Shown: positions 22,263 through 32,703 of the stretch, piece after piece
Layout of the letters: each line of letters starts with the position of its first letter
How positions within the stretch are numbered: position 1 is the first letter of the stretch
NCBI GenBank assembly: GCA_011316305.1
Contig: SAUG01000135.1
Span: 62,001 to 126,000 of the forward strand
Origin: Rusavskia elegans
Taxonomy: Eukaryota > Ascomycota > Lecanoromycetes > Teloschistales > Teloschistaceae
Reading direction: 5' to 3'
Length of the DNA: 64,000 nucleotides
Made by a program: the position numbers and the translations under genes
The notes under the pieces: model-generated
What the model was told of the DNA's origin: nothing
What the model saw: only the letters and a program-made list of their open reading frames with translations
Database searches by the model: none

Positions 22263-22546
22263 CCACTTAACCAACGAGGGTCCCTCGGCGCGAACGATGA
22301 CAGTAATCTCGCGTGGAAATACCGAACGGCTGATTGAATAATGCTCCAGTGAATGAATTAGCACGAGTACAAGTATGCACTGCCTTACTTGCAGCTTGGA
22401 GATCAAGAGAAAGAGACGACGCTCTCCGAAGTCGGCTCATCGGCTGACTAAGCCCAGCCCACCTTGGCGCCAAGACATACCTATTTGCCACCTCTCTCCT
22501 TCTCACCACCCACCACCTCCAATCCCCTACCATCCTCTCCACAACC

Positions 22547-23194
22547 ATGTTCGACATCCCCCTCCGCCCCCTAAAAGACTCCCTCTTCAACCCCCTCTGC
22601 ACCCATATCCCTCTCTCCATCACACCCCTCCACATCACCCTCCTAGCCTTCATCTCCGGCCTCCTGTCCTGCCTTCTAATCGCCCTCTCCCACGCCAACA
22701 CGGCCTTATCGGTGTTCTTCTGGGGCCTGAATCGTGCCCTCGACTGCCTCGATGGCGCTCTAGCCCGCCATCGCGGTACGGCGTCCGATCTCGGTGGATT
22801 CCTGGATCTGTGGTGTGATTTTGTTGTTTATTCTGTCTTGCCGATTGCGGTAGCACAAGGAGGGGGCGAAGAGAAAAAGGGAGTTTGGGTGGCGGTAGCG
22901 GTATTGGAGGCCACGTTCCATGTTAACAATTTCGTGTTGTTCTATGTTGCTGCGCTCGTGGAGAAAGCAGCGAAGGAGGAAGGGAAGGGGGATGTTGCAA
23001 GCAAGAATAGAAGAAAGGAGTTGACGAGTTTGAGTATGAGACCTGCGCTCGTTGAAGGTTTCGAGAGCGGACTCCTGTTTACCCTCATGTTGTTACATCC
23101 GAGCGCGATAGAAGGGTTGAGCTGGGCGATGGCCGGATTAGTGGCTGTAGGAGTTGGGCAGAGGACGGTGTGGGTGGTTAAGGCTTTGCAGTAG
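22547..23194 (+). CDS. CDP-alcohol phosphatidyltransferase family protein
   Basis: Single-exon 215-aa membrane enzyme. The family signature D-G-x2-A-R-x8-G-x3-D-x3-D is complete in DCLDGALARHRG...GGFLDLWCD (about residues 65-88). Enzymes with it join an alcohol such as inositol, choline or glycerol-phosphate to the phosphatidyl group of a CDP-lipid, usually in ER or mitochondrial membranes. Hydrophobic helices occur at about 28-50, 53-65, 90-105, 118-140 and 175-210. The substrate alcohol cannot be determined. It is divergent from the fatty acid hydroxylase gene, suggesting co-regulation in lipid metabolism. Confidence 0.88.
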   Translation: MFDIPLRPLKDSLFNPLCTHIPLSITPLHITLLAFISGLLSCLLIALSHANTALSVFFWGLNRALDCLDGALARHRGTASDLGGFLDLWCDFVVYSVLPIAVAQGGGEEKKGVWVAVAVLEATFHVNNFVLFYVAALVEKAAKEEGKGDVASKNRRKELTSLSMRPALVEGFESGLLFTLMLLHPSAIEGLSWAMAGLVAVGVGQRTVWVVKALQ

Positions 23195-23831
23195 AGGATG
23201 GGATATATGCATCTTCGCAAGCGGCAAACAAATGCGATTACTATAGGGTCTCGCTTGCTCGCAATGCATATCAGACGGAAATGTAGTCGTGATTGGGCTT
23301 TGCCTGCACGCATAGCTGTCCCTTTTCAGGGTTTGAGGTGCCTCAAAGGGCTGCACCTCGTTGAGCTACTCATTAGGGCTGCAAGCAGTGCCGGCCACTC
23401 CTCCTATCTAGACGACGAGGATCTGGAGTTCTAGATACAACACCGCTAGGCGCAGGTGGGTGGGTGGTGAAAGGGACGAAAATAATGCAGAGTGTGCTCT
23501 TACTACCGGCTTGGTCTTGGAGTGAACAGCGCCTGCAATTCCCCTGGTCGATAGGCTTTCTAGATAAGGGTCGAAGGAAGGCAGCTTGTAGGAGTGTATC
23601 AGAAGCACTGTGGAAGGTTTCGGCTGCTCAAGCAGTAAAGAATCCCCCTTGCTGACGGTTGTTGACGTAGCGGGCGGCGTCCATACCAACGGGCCCCCAG
23701 TCGCGGCCGGGTTCTCCTTTTGGTCTGCTGCTTGTGGTCTGTATTGTGCTCTTGTTTGTACATTTTGCGGCCCAATCGATGACATGGCTTCTCCCGCCGT
23801 GATGGCAGTGGAAGAGAAGACTCTGGAATCA
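23195..23831. other. Intergenic, nothing recognised
   Basis: About 640 bp between convergent genes. A minus-strand frame at 23408-23872 has biased Ser/Thr/Pro composition and no recognisable domain, so it is not called. Confidence 0.4.
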
Positions 23832-25499
23832 TCAAGCTTTGTAGTATATACTGACTGTGAACAACGATACAACCAGCGCCCCTAGCACACACCCTCCAGC
23901 TATGAAAAAGCCCTTCTGACCGCTCCAGCTCAACCTGCCCTCCACAAAACGGCTTGCGAGATCCAACTTCACCAACGGCACTGCCAGCAAGAACCCTACT
24001 CCCGCCAGCCAGTACCCGATCGGAATCATCACAGCCAGTGCAATACGACTCTTCTCAATATATGCGCTGCTCGTAGGCTCTGTCGTCCTCAGCGCCAGCC
24101 CAACAATCTCCGGGCCGGACGAATAGATGAGGACCTGAACCAGACTCCAGACGGCGAGTCCAAAAGTCTTGGTACGGGGTGGTAGGAGCAGGGCGATGAG
24201 GCTGTTCATTGCACCTAGCCAGAGTTCGGCCGTCAGGTAGGCGATGGACATGGCGCCGTACAGCACTTTGGTACCCCGGACCTCGTCACCGTGAGATACG
24301 TTCCGAGAGTACAGCATTAGCAAGACGAAGACGGAGGAGATCATCCCTCCAATCGCCGTCAGGTAGAGCGGGAGAATTTTGGTACGGTGCCAGAACAGTG
24401 AGGTCAGAAGCCCACCGGCGAGAACGGCGACGGAACCTACAACTCCAACGATGATGCCGTAGCGAGAAAGTAGAGATGGCTCTGATGGATATAGGTTGGA
24501 CAGGTACGAGGGCATGTAGTATCCAAAGACGTTTCCGGCGAGTTGGCGGAACGCCGCACTAAGGGCGAGCAGCCAAAAGGATCTCATACGTGCCAAGTAT
24601 CTGAATGTTGAAAGGATGTCCTTGCGCGCTGTCACCAATCTAGAAGGGACCGCGGCAGAGGTGGGCCCTTGGTGATTGAGATTGTTAGCCATCACGAGAG
24701 AGATTTGGCGCTGTGGTTCGCGAACAACCACTCGGACAAGCAGGGCGACCACGACACCCACGATACCGATGGCAATCAATGCAGTGTTCCAGGGAGTACC
24801 GGTCCGTGCAAAGGCGACTGCGATCTGCCCGGATACAGCTTCTCCAATATAGACGCCAACATAGAGCACACTTGCCCCAAAGAAAACATATTGTTTGCCC
24901 ATCAGATCACTGATCAGACTCACGCTCAACGCCTCGACCGGAGCTTGTCCGACACCCATGCCTATCCTTGCCAGTAGGATCTGCCAAAAGTTGTGGCTCA
25001 AGCCCTGGAAGATGGCACACAAGCTCCACCATATCGCGGCCACAGTCAGAACCCACACTCTGGCCGAGGTATAATCTGCCACGAAGGCTGTTGGGAGTGC
25101 CAGAAGGGCGTAGACGATACCGGTGGCATACCCGCTGAGGAGACCATAGGAGATTGACGATAGATGGAGAGAGCTGATAACGTCGTCTTGGAAGTAGGAC
25201 AGGATGAATTTGTCGTATTGAGCGAGGAAGTAGTTAAGGAACAAGAGGACGAGAGATATACTGATTCGCCAGACGGGGACGTCAGGCCGGCTTGTCAGGG
25301 AGATATCCCTGTTGGTGTCGTCGCTGGCTTGACTCGTTTGTTGGCCGTCGTCATCTGTCAAGACGTGGATCCCCTTTTCATGCTTCGCCTCCATCGCAAC
25401 GCCTTGCTTTCCTGAATGGGAGCTGGGTTTTGGTGAGAAAGGTTGAGCTTTTCCTTTTCCTTGGGTACGTTCTTTCGCTGACATCTTGCCCATTCCCAT
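23832..25499 (-). CDS. Major facilitator superfamily transporter
   Basis: Intronless 555-aa permease. The frame extends upstream to a TTG, but the first ATG is at 25499. A hydrophilic ~75-aa cytosolic N-terminus precedes about twelve hydrophobic segments in two halves of six, with a loop around residues 270-295 (NHQGPTSAAVPSRLVTARKD). The first half carries the conserved loop-2 region (SYGLLSGYATGIVYALLALP, DYTSARVW) and LLARIGMGVGQAPVEALSVS, which resembles Spinster-like and anion:H+ MFS members. The substrate is unknown. It shares a 337-bp divergent promoter with the gene at 25837. Intact. Confidence 0.92.
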   Translation of the reverse strand: MGMGKMSAKERTQGKGKAQPFSPKPSSHSGKQGVAMEAKHEKGIHVLTDDDGQQTSQASDDTNRDISLTSRPDVPVWRISISLVLLFLNYFLAQYDKFILSYFQDDVISSLHLSSISYGLLSGYATGIVYALLALPTAFVADYTSARVWVLTVAAIWWSLCAIFQGLSHNFWQILLARIGMGVGQAPVEALSVSLISDLMGKQYVFFGASVLYVGVYIGEAVSGQIAVAFARTGTPWNTALIAIGIVGVVVALLVRVVVREPQRQISLVMANNLNHQGPTSAAVPSRLVTARKDILSTFRYLARMRSFWLLALSAAFRQLAGNVFGYYMPSYLSNLYPSEPSLLSRYGIIVGVVGSVAVLAGGLLTSLFWHRTKILPLYLTAIGGMISSVFVLLMLYSRNVSHGDEVRGTKVLYGAMSIAYLTAELWLGAMNSLIALLLPPRTKTFGLAVWSLVQVLIYSSGPEIVGLALRTTEPTSSAYIEKSRIALAVMIPIGYWLAGVGFLLAVPLVKLDLASRFVEGRLSWSGQKGFFIAGGCVLGALVVSLFTVSIYYKA

Positions 25500-25836
25500 G
25501 AATAGCCACAAACCAAATACAAGTCCTCTTGAGCCAACGCGACCCTGGAGTTAGGTTGAATGGGTCCCACCCAGCTCTGCAAGGACCGCGCAGAGTTCAG
25601 TTAGTGTTCGCTGGAGGACTCCGACTCTTCCCATCACAAGAAGGACGGGATGAAATCATCATGCTGACCCGCGCATGAATACCCCGCCATCTAGCTTGGC
25701 CCTGAGGCTTACCGTAAGAGCTTATGTTACTCCATACGAATAAGCACTACTACTAGGTATATCAGTACTTTGTCTGTCGGAAGAACACATACCTTCCGTC
25801 ATCAACATCGACTCCAAGTGGTAAGGAAGGCTCACC

Positions 25837-26333
25837 ATGGCTGCCCCCACGCTGTTCATCCTCTACAACGCCGATGCCTCCGTCATGGGCAAGCTATCCT
25901 ACGGCTACAAAAAGCTCACCAACAAGGACAAGGACAAACCCACTTGCGCCGCCTGCGACATCACCCACGGAGGCTTGAGTCTGGACGAGACCTCGCAGTG
26001 GAAGGCTGCCAAGGCCGACTTGCTCGACAGTGGAGCCGTGAAGGATATCAAGCAGTTCCACCGCGATGAATTGGACCACGAGGTATGTAGACTTGTCCTG
26101 GCATCATTCCGACTGGCATCATATGCTGATGAGTCGTATTTGATGCGTGTGCGTAGACCAAGGAGTTCGTTCAATCCCGAGGGCTGCAATTCCCCATGGT
26201 TTTGGCACGGAACGAGGGAAGCGACTTGAGATCTGTCATGAGCAGCGAGGATCTCGCTACTTTCAAAGGCGATCCGCAGGCCTTTATGAAGAAGATTCGT
26301 GATCATTTGGACGGAACCCAGAGCGCGTTGTAG
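25837..26333 (+). CDS. Small conserved protein with CxxC motif
   Basis: Exons 25837-26082 and 26157-26333 (74-bp intron, GTATGT...GCGTAG, phase 0) give 140 aa. It starts MAAPTLFILYNADASVMGKL and contains CAAC near residue 38, followed by THGGLSLDE, then FHRDEL and a hydrophobic strand FPMVLARNEG. The sequence looks like a thioredoxin-sized soluble fold, with CAAC as a possible metal or redox pair, but I know no named function. The ATG sits in a good context (CTCACCATGG). It is convergent with the TLC-domain gene, whose stop is 130 bp away. Confidence 0.82.
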
Positions 26334-26463
26334 CTCTACATCGTGACAGCATCCCCTCCTCGTGAGCGACCTGCTCGGATGGCCAAAACAGAAAGGGATT
26401 CCGTCTTGGTCCAGAAGCGTGATAGTTATCGTATTGCAGGAGCAGCCAGATTATAGAAGGTTT

Positions 26464-27384
26464 TCATGTCTTCGAGATACCCGTCTCCTTGCCGACGCTA
26501 GCCAATTCTTGTGGGAATCTCTTGACGACACTCATTACCAGCAAGGCCCACCAGGTTGTGTTGGCAATCCACAGCGCGCCTGTCCCCAGTTGACACGGCA
26601 ATCTCATCCCCTCCAAGTAGACTCTCCATGCACTGTCGTAGCCGTGTGACTTCCCGTACCCCCTTATGATCCACCCAACCAGCCAGACCCGAGCCATGTA
26701 GAACGCCGCGATGAAGGCAATGTCGGAGCCCAGGCGAAGTATTTTGCATCCTGAGTGATAGGTCCGCAGCCACCACCGCACGTTCAATATCGGCGTCGAG
26801 CTGTTCATAAGGAGAAATTGCACGATAATGTAAATGCCGCGGTCCCGATCTCGATGTATATAGTAATGGAGGAAGAGTAGGGCCATGGCGATACTGATAT
26901 GATGGAACAGGAGAGTGTTGTCGGCGTACTGGAGGACGGATCGGAGGGTCGGTTTAGAGGTTGGCTGGACGAGACGATGGCGGAGACGGGCCTCACGAAG
27001 AAGGCTTATCGTGTCTTGCAGAAGGTATCCGCATTCGACGGCTGTGATGGCATTGCCCAAGGTAGAGCGAGTTTGTACTAGAGGGTTCTTGGAATCGTCA
27101 GGATACCCCCCAGGGTGGAGTCCCGCAGCCGTTGTCCCATGCTTCACGGATGAGTCCGCCGCGCCTATTGAGCCCGCCTCTGCCCACTGTGCCCTGCACC
27201 GTCGCAGGAAGTATATGGCGAGGACCGTTGTGAGGGTGGAATGCAAGGTCGAAGTCGCTTTGGTGACGGCGCCCAAACGTGCCGGAGAAGGCTTTGGACC
27301 GGCGGCATAGCGATGGATCAGACCATACACGGTGAAGGATATGAGAAGGGCGGCGACATTGGAGGGTATGGTCAGCGCTATCAT
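26464..27384 (-). CDS. TLC-domain (TRAM-LAG1-CLN8-like) membrane protein
   Basis: 306-aa multi-pass membrane protein. The frame is open further upstream but begins with TTG; the first ATG is at 27384 (MIALTIPSNVAALLISF). Hydrophobic segments include ALLISFTVYGLI, LTTVLAIYFL, FHHISIAMALLFLHYYI, GIYIIVQFLLM, IAFIAAFYMARVWLVGWII and ALWIANTTWWALLVMSVV. The pattern ADNTLLFHHISI matches the His-His core of TLC/TMEM56-like proteins, which include ceramide synthases and lipid-sensing relatives. Substrate and role are unclear. I rate the family assignment as likely rather than certain. Confidence 0.75.
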   Translation of the reverse strand: MIALTIPSNVAALLISFTVYGLIHRYAAGPKPSPARLGAVTKATSTLHSTLTTVLAIYFLRRCRAQWAEAGSIGAADSSVKHGTTAAGLHPGGYPDDSKNPLVQTRSTLGNAITAVECGYLLQDTISLLREARLRHRLVQPTSKPTLRSVLQYADNTLLFHHISIAMALLFLHYYIHRDRDRGIYIIVQFLLMNSSTPILNVRWWLRTYHSGCKILRLGSDIAFIAAFYMARVWLVGWIIRGYGKSHGYDSAWRVYLEGMRLPCQLGTGALWIANTTWWALLVMSVVKRFPQELASVGKETGISKT

Positions 27385-27893
27385 CGTCAGTGGCTGTCTC
27401 TCCGGTACACAGGAGGCAGCGGTGTGGAGGCGGATAGGCTGCTCATGGAGGGTCAGAGTTTGGACATGTCGGCGATGGTCTGTCGCTACTGGAAGTAAGA
27501 CGCACAAGGAGACGCTGAATCATGTCGAAAGGTCCATCAGGATCGTCTCTGCCGAAACTGGATAATCCTCAAGCCTCAAGGTTGGTTGAGATGCCAAGAC
27601 CAAGAGGATGCTACGGTGACCCGGTCAGACAGCCAGATGCAGTCTTGGCGGCTACGATCAGGAATTCAGGCCACTCTTTCTTTTGCTTTCTAATCGTACA
27701 ACTATATTACATGCTCTACATGCGGTCTCGTTTCTCCGTGTTGGCTCCCGCTCGTCTCGGTAAAACAGTGCCTGCCCATCTTCAGACAGTCAAAGTATAC
27801 TCTGTTATTCAATGGGAAAATAATATGCCAGCAATAACGGTGTCGTTGATGATCCCATCCCCAGGCTGAGCGCCTGTCCACATATCTAAAGCT
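27385..27893. other. Divergent promoter region
   Basis: About 510 bp between the TLC-domain gene and the P450 gene, transcribed away from each other. No repeat or RNA feature recognised. Confidence 0.4.
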
Positions 27894-29330
27894 ATGTCTC
27901 ATACGCCTAGATTGCCCTACGGCTCTCCGACAACGCTCTCTGGCATTTCCGAGAACTTTGCCCTACATCTTTCTCTTGAGAGCTTTATCACTGCAAGGAC
28001 TCTTGCCTTCCAGAAAGCATATCCTAACCTGGCTGAATCCCGGTCGCCGATACGTGCCAAAGTCTTAAACCGCGATGTCGCTATACTTTCGTCCTATCAT
28101 CATGTTCGCCGGATTCTCTGCGATGACACCATCAGATCGTGTCTAAGCTCAAGTCAAGCTTACAATGAGTTGATGGCTCCTTTCTTGCCCCCTCCAAATC
28201 TTCTTCTCCTTGACCCACCCGATCATCAAGAGCGAAAACAAATCTGGCTGGAAAAGATGTCAACGTTGAACTCGGATATCCAGCCTCTGATTCATTGTTG
28301 TGTCCTCGACCATTTCCGCAATACTCCATCAGGTTCCCTCATTGACCTCTACGAATCGATGAAATCCCTGTCTTGGCGAATTCTGCTCTCAACATTTCTA
28401 CAGCGGGAAGATAGCGACAATGGTGACGATATAGCTGAGATAGAGGCCTTGCATGAGGTTCTGCTACGTGGCCAGTTTTCACTGTTTCCCGTCAGCATCA
28501 ATACCCCCTTCTGGCGCTCTCCAAGATGCAAAGGACTCCAGGCACGCCAACAGTTACAATCACGACTACACTCCAAAGTCACCCTGGGCAAATGTCCGTT
28601 CGCGGTTGGTGACCCTGAAGATGGGCAGGACATTGCTAATCACCTGTTGCTCTTCACATCTTCTCTTGCTGCAAAAGCTTTGGCATCTCTGCTTACGGCT
28701 GTCCTTCTTGATCTATTCCTGTTTGACCAGGCAGGAACTCCTCTGAGTACCAAGATACGAAGTACTGGGGATCCGAAGCAAAGATCCAATTACATCCAGA
28801 GTATGGTTTCAGAGGCAGAGCGCCTGTCCCCGCCAGTAGTTGGTATCATGCGTAGAACCACTCAAGATGTTGTTCTACACAGTGAAGGAGACGTAGCTCC
28901 CCCAACACTGGTACCACAGGGCTGGGACATCTGGCTTTACTTCTCAGGCGCCGGGCGAGATCATGCTGCATTTGGCGAGGCGGCTGAGAGCTTTGTTCCG
29001 GGTCGATATTTTGACACACAGTCCCCCCAACAAGAAGGTTTCGCATTTGGAGCTGGTGCCAAGACCTGCTTGGGGAAGGGTTTGATACGGACAATTGCAA
29101 TGGCGGTAGTCGAGAGTTGTCTCTGGCAAGCTCAAACCTCAGAGTCCACCAACGCTCCGATGATCGATCTCCAAGGCGACGGAGGCGAGTTACCAGTTGG
29201 GGTGCAGGGTTGGCTCGGCTGGCAGCCAAAAGTCAAACCGGAGGATTGGGCAAGAGACATGAAGCAACTGCCCACGCAACGGCCGCGGAAACCCGTCATG
29301 GTCAAGATTCAGCATCAATTGGCTGCATAA
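27894..29330 (+). CDS. Cytochrome P450, soluble and divergent
   Basis: Intronless 478-aa haem monooxygenase-like protein. The haem-binding loop FAFGAGAKTCLGKG (Cys about residue 392) and the K-helix ExxR in SEAERLSPPVVGIMRRT are clear, and SFVPGRYFD is the usual PERF-like segment. There is no N-terminal membrane anchor, unlike most fungal microsomal P450s, so it may be cytosolic. The I-helix region (LLLFTSSLAAKALASLL) lacks the usual acidic-Thr oxygen-activation pair, which suggests altered chemistry such as peroxide use, isomerisation or an inactive enzyme. The substrate is unknown. No clear partner gene adjoins it; the NRPS is 20 kb away. Confidence 0.85.
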   Translation: MSHTPRLPYGSPTTLSGISENFALHLSLESFITARTLAFQKAYPNLAESRSPIRAKVLNRDVAILSSYHHVRRILCDDTIRSCLSSSQAYNELMAPFLPPPNLLLLDPPDHQERKQIWLEKMSTLNSDIQPLIHCCVLDHFRNTPSGSLIDLYESMKSLSWRILLSTFLQREDSDNGDDIAEIEALHEVLLRGQFSLFPVSINTPFWRSPRCKGLQARQQLQSRLHSKVTLGKCPFAVGDPEDGQDIANHLLLFTSSLAAKALASLLTAVLLDLFLFDQAGTPLSTKIRSTGDPKQRSNYIQSMVSEAERLSPPVVGIMRRTTQDVVLHSEGDVAPPTLVPQGWDIWLYFSGAGRDHAAFGEAAESFVPGRYFDTQSPQQEGFAFGAGAKTCLGKGLIRTIAMAVVESCLWQAQTSESTNAPMIDLQGDGGELPVGVQGWLGWQPKVKPEDWARDMKQLPTQRPRKPVMVKIQHQLAA

Positions 29331-29993
29331 GACCCCTACCCTTTATCCGTCAATGACACGACACGTCAATGACGTGTCGGTCGAGGTCCGATGTGTTGTT
29401 CCAAGTCTCAAGGGCGCCAGGTCATTCATAGTCATTCGATCATTATCATCGAGATGATCGGGGGTCGGAAGATGATGCCGGTCGAAGCGGAAGCAACCAA
29501 CCACGATGATCAATGGAGTCTCACTTGGTAAGTGGAGTCTGGGTCTCGCTCTGTGGTTGATTATTGACTGTGTATCAACCCCGGATTTGCCTTGCCATGG
29601 AAGGTGTTCTACTGAATACGCCATGCTCGGCACGGAAACACGATTGGTCAATGAACGATCTCCGACGATTTAGACTTTCTTCTTGCTTTGATCGTCGCAT
29701 ACGATGCAAGATGACCTAGATTCTCATGCACACGGGAGCATCTCCGAGCTTCTCCATATAGCCGTTTGGGTGATCTTCCCGGCCTCTCAAGCTGGCGCTG
29801 CAGGTACCCTGGTAGGTTGTATTTCTTCTTGCAGATTGCTTCTCTGGCTGTTTCCATGAAAACCTTATCATGGGACACCTTGACTTTTTTATAAATCACC
29901 GTGCGTCGTCGGCAGGCAGCTTGTCGACGTTCCCCCTCACCATCTCACAGAACATACATCTGATATTACCAGACCAGCTACAACCCTATCGTC
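29331..29993. other. Intergenic with 21-bp palindrome
   Basis: Between the P450 stop and the CFEM gene start. It contains a 21-bp palindrome (29359-29379). No supported gene. Confidence 0.45.
29359..29379. promoter_or_regulatory. 21-bp perfect palindrome CGACACGTCA-A-TGACGTGTCG
   Basis: Two 10-bp arms are exact reverse complements around one A and include a TGACGT half-site on each strand. It begins 28 bp after the P450 stop codon. It could be a bZIP-type dimer site for the downstream CFEM gene (615 bp away) or a hairpin in the P450 3' end. Confidence 0.45.
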
Positions 29994-30832
29994 ATGTCTC
30001 CAATCCTCGTCATCCTATGCTCATTTTTCGCCATGATCGTTGCCCAAGACCCAAACCTGGGCGACCCACGCCTCCTAGCCAGCTACCCACCCTGTGCAGC
30101 ACAATGCCAAATATCCGTCATAGCCAGATCCGTACGTTGCCCACACCCTCACCACCATCATACATCCTGACCTCAACCTGATAGTCCAACCCCTGCGCCT
30201 TCACCACTTCGACAAACCTAACCTGCCAATGCGACTCCGGCAACCGCGCCGCCACCGCCGCCTGCGAAAAACTCAGCTGCTCCTCCACCGAATATGATAC
30301 CACCCAAACCCTGGCGCAACAGGTTTGTGGCCCCTTATACACCAACAACACCCTCAACCCCACTCCCGTTTCCTCCGCCATCGCTTCCGCCACCGCTGCC
30401 GCCACCGCCGCAGTCGCCGGCAAAGACGCCACGAACTCAAACGACTACCCTGCCTGCGCAACATCTTGCCAACAGCAGAACTTACCCTCAAGCGGTTGTG
30501 GAACCTTGGCGAATAAATCCTGCGTATGCAATAGCCCCGCCATTGTCACGTCGACCGGAGTTTGTGAACTCAGGACCTGTAGTCCTGCGGACCTGGCGAC
30601 AACCGCGTATTTATCTTATGTTCTTTGTGCCGGGGTCGGAGGGATTGGGAACGCGAGCGAAATTGCGAATCAGACCATCGCGACGCAGACAGCGGGGTCG
30701 GTGGCCATGCCGCCGACGGGGACTGCGATGCCACCAATGTCTTTTATGGGTGGGGCGGGAATAGTGGGGGTTGAGATTGGGGGTTGGATGGTGTTACTGG
30801 GTGGGTTTGCTGTTGGGTGCCTGGCTGTGTGA
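29994..30832 (+). CDS. Double-CFEM secreted, probably GPI-anchored protein
   Basis: Exons 29994-30131 and 30185-30832 (53-bp intron, GTACGT...GATAG) give 261 aa. A signal peptide (MSPILVILCSFFAMIVAQ) is followed by two eight-cysteine CFEM units. Unit 1 spans CAAQC to QQVC, with PCAF, TCQCD and ACEKLSC. Unit 2 spans CATSC to YVLC, with GCG, CVCN and VCELRTC. A Thr/Met/Pro-rich stretch and a hydrophobic C-terminus (GGWMVLLGGFAVGCLAV) suggest a GPI-anchor signal. CFEM proteins sit at the fungal surface and can bind haem or take part in host contact. Here the first unit carries the intron. Intact. Confidence 0.88.
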
Positions 30833-32703
30833 TCTGCAAGCTGGAGTTCCGAGCAAGATAGACTCCTATTAAGAGGTAAATAAGGTGACGTATTGAGTGT
30901 CCTCTCGGGGGATAGCTCGGGATGGTTGGAACGGAAAGCAAGAGGTCGGTACATGTATTGGCAGAGCGTCGAGTTTGGTTCTCAAAAGTCTTCTCTTACA
31001 GATGCCGTAGAGTATCCTCAGATGAGTACAACTTCTCAACAGGTGGAGATCATTCCGCCGCACACATCTCCCTGGCCGCTGGCGTCGCAAAAGTTGCTAG
31101 AGCCTTGCTACATTCGACTCTCATCTCTCTCAACACCGATACGCATCTTACTCCTTCACTAGTCTATCAGATGAAGACTGCATCCGGCACCTTAACCAAG
31201 TATGCGTAGCAAGCTATACACTCAATTATCTAATCGAATCAGACGCGGCCTTGACCGATAATTGATTTCTATCCTTCGATCTCCGCCCCGGTATAGCCAA
31301 TCTTGGGCGGTGAGATAGTTGGCTGGATTTTATCACAATCGAAAGAGGGAAAAGATACGAGCTGTGATTATGAGCTTTCGGTTAGCTACATCGCAAGCAA
31401 TGCACAAACACCATGCCCTATTTCTTCGCCTGCCAACATTGGAGTCTGCTTGGTGTTTCCCCCACTGAATCGACAACGACCCTAGCAGGCGAAGGGAAAA
31501 GATCCGATATTCGTTTCGCCTTCAACGACCCCTAGGTCCTACTCTGTAGTATGATAGTTCCCCGTCTATTTTGAAGTACAAGCGGGGTGCTCCTGAAGAT
31601 TCTGGACATTTGCTCCTGCAAGAATGGCATTGGCGGATACTAAAATAGGGAAGGACAAGGAAACGGGTCTTTCAATTTGGAGGGCCAAAGGACTGATTGT
31701 TGATTGACCTGTGGACTAATGAAATTTCTCTAGTAGGCGAGCATGCTAACCGGTGTTAATCAATGCTTTGATGTGATATACTTGAAAGTATATGTCGATA
31801 AGTTCCTCCGTATCGATTATCAACAACCCCAAACCTCGCTCCTACGCACCTCGACAAACACAACGAACATAGTCCTCTCCATCAAACCACCAACCATACC
31901 TCTCGCAGTGCTCACAGCCACAGTCCTCCAACGATTTCCGCGTCCTATCGCACCAATCTTCAAGATCGTACTGCAAGCACCAATACTCGCCAACCACAAA
32001 CGGAGCACGGCCTTCAAAACCTTCAGCATACCGCTTAGCGCACGCTTCCATATTCGAATTTTCCCTAATAAATTTGGGAAGCGAGATAATTTTGAGTTGG
32101 CTAGGTTTTGATATAATGCAAAGGCGCAGAGAATCCAGGCGAAGGTTGAGGGAGCCCCGGATATTAGGGCTTTGAAATGGTCGTAGTCGTCCGAATCGGA
32201 AGTTGCCAGCCTTGGAATTGGCGGCATCGCAATTGGAGTCCTATTCTTTGGGGGGCACTCCAGTTCCCCACGGCTCTGGGCATTGGATACGAGATTTCTT
32301 GAAACGAGTTTTCTCACGGAAGAGAGCAAAAAGTGCGACAAGTTTTCCTCTGAGGGCAAGTGTTGAGCTGGGACTGGGACCCAGCTCTCCATGACGAGCT
32401 CTTTCATGGCGTGTTAGGGTAGAGGAGGTAGGAGCCTATCGAAACGGTGGTATGTTACGTTTAGGAAATCCTATTCGAGATAAATTGACGACGAGCTTGA
32501 AGTTCTGGAGCTCGTAAAGATAGTGGAAACCGTCCTCATATAGTTGGGGATTGGTCAGGAGTACCTTAGAGTATAGGGACGCGGCCTTGTAGTCGAAGAT
32601 CCACCAGTAGGCTACTGGTGCAATCCGCATGGGCTTGTCCAAAATGAGACGGTCTCTATAGCATTTAAGTCCTACAAGCGTCCGGAGAAATCTTTGCTAG
32701 CCT
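30833..32703. other. 1.9-kb stretch without a supported gene
   Basis: Overlapping frames on both strands around 31743-32407 have no recognisable domain. A minus-strand frame at 32436-32642 starts at ATG but is short and unrecognised. Nothing is called. Confidence 0.4.

Noticed and set aside
23408..23872. Minus-strand 154-aa frame overlapping the MFS 3' end
   Set aside because: Biased composition, overlaps the end of a well-supported gene and lacks any domain.
24209..27565. Many plus-strand frames opposite the MFS and TLC-domain genes
   Set aside because: They are antisense shadows of well-supported minus-strand coding sequence.
31820..32407. Minus-strand 195-aa frame and an overlapping Cys/Trp-rich 69-aa frame
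   Set aside because: Two minus-strand frames and a plus-strand frame compete over the same DNA; none has a recognised domain, signal peptide or clear start context.
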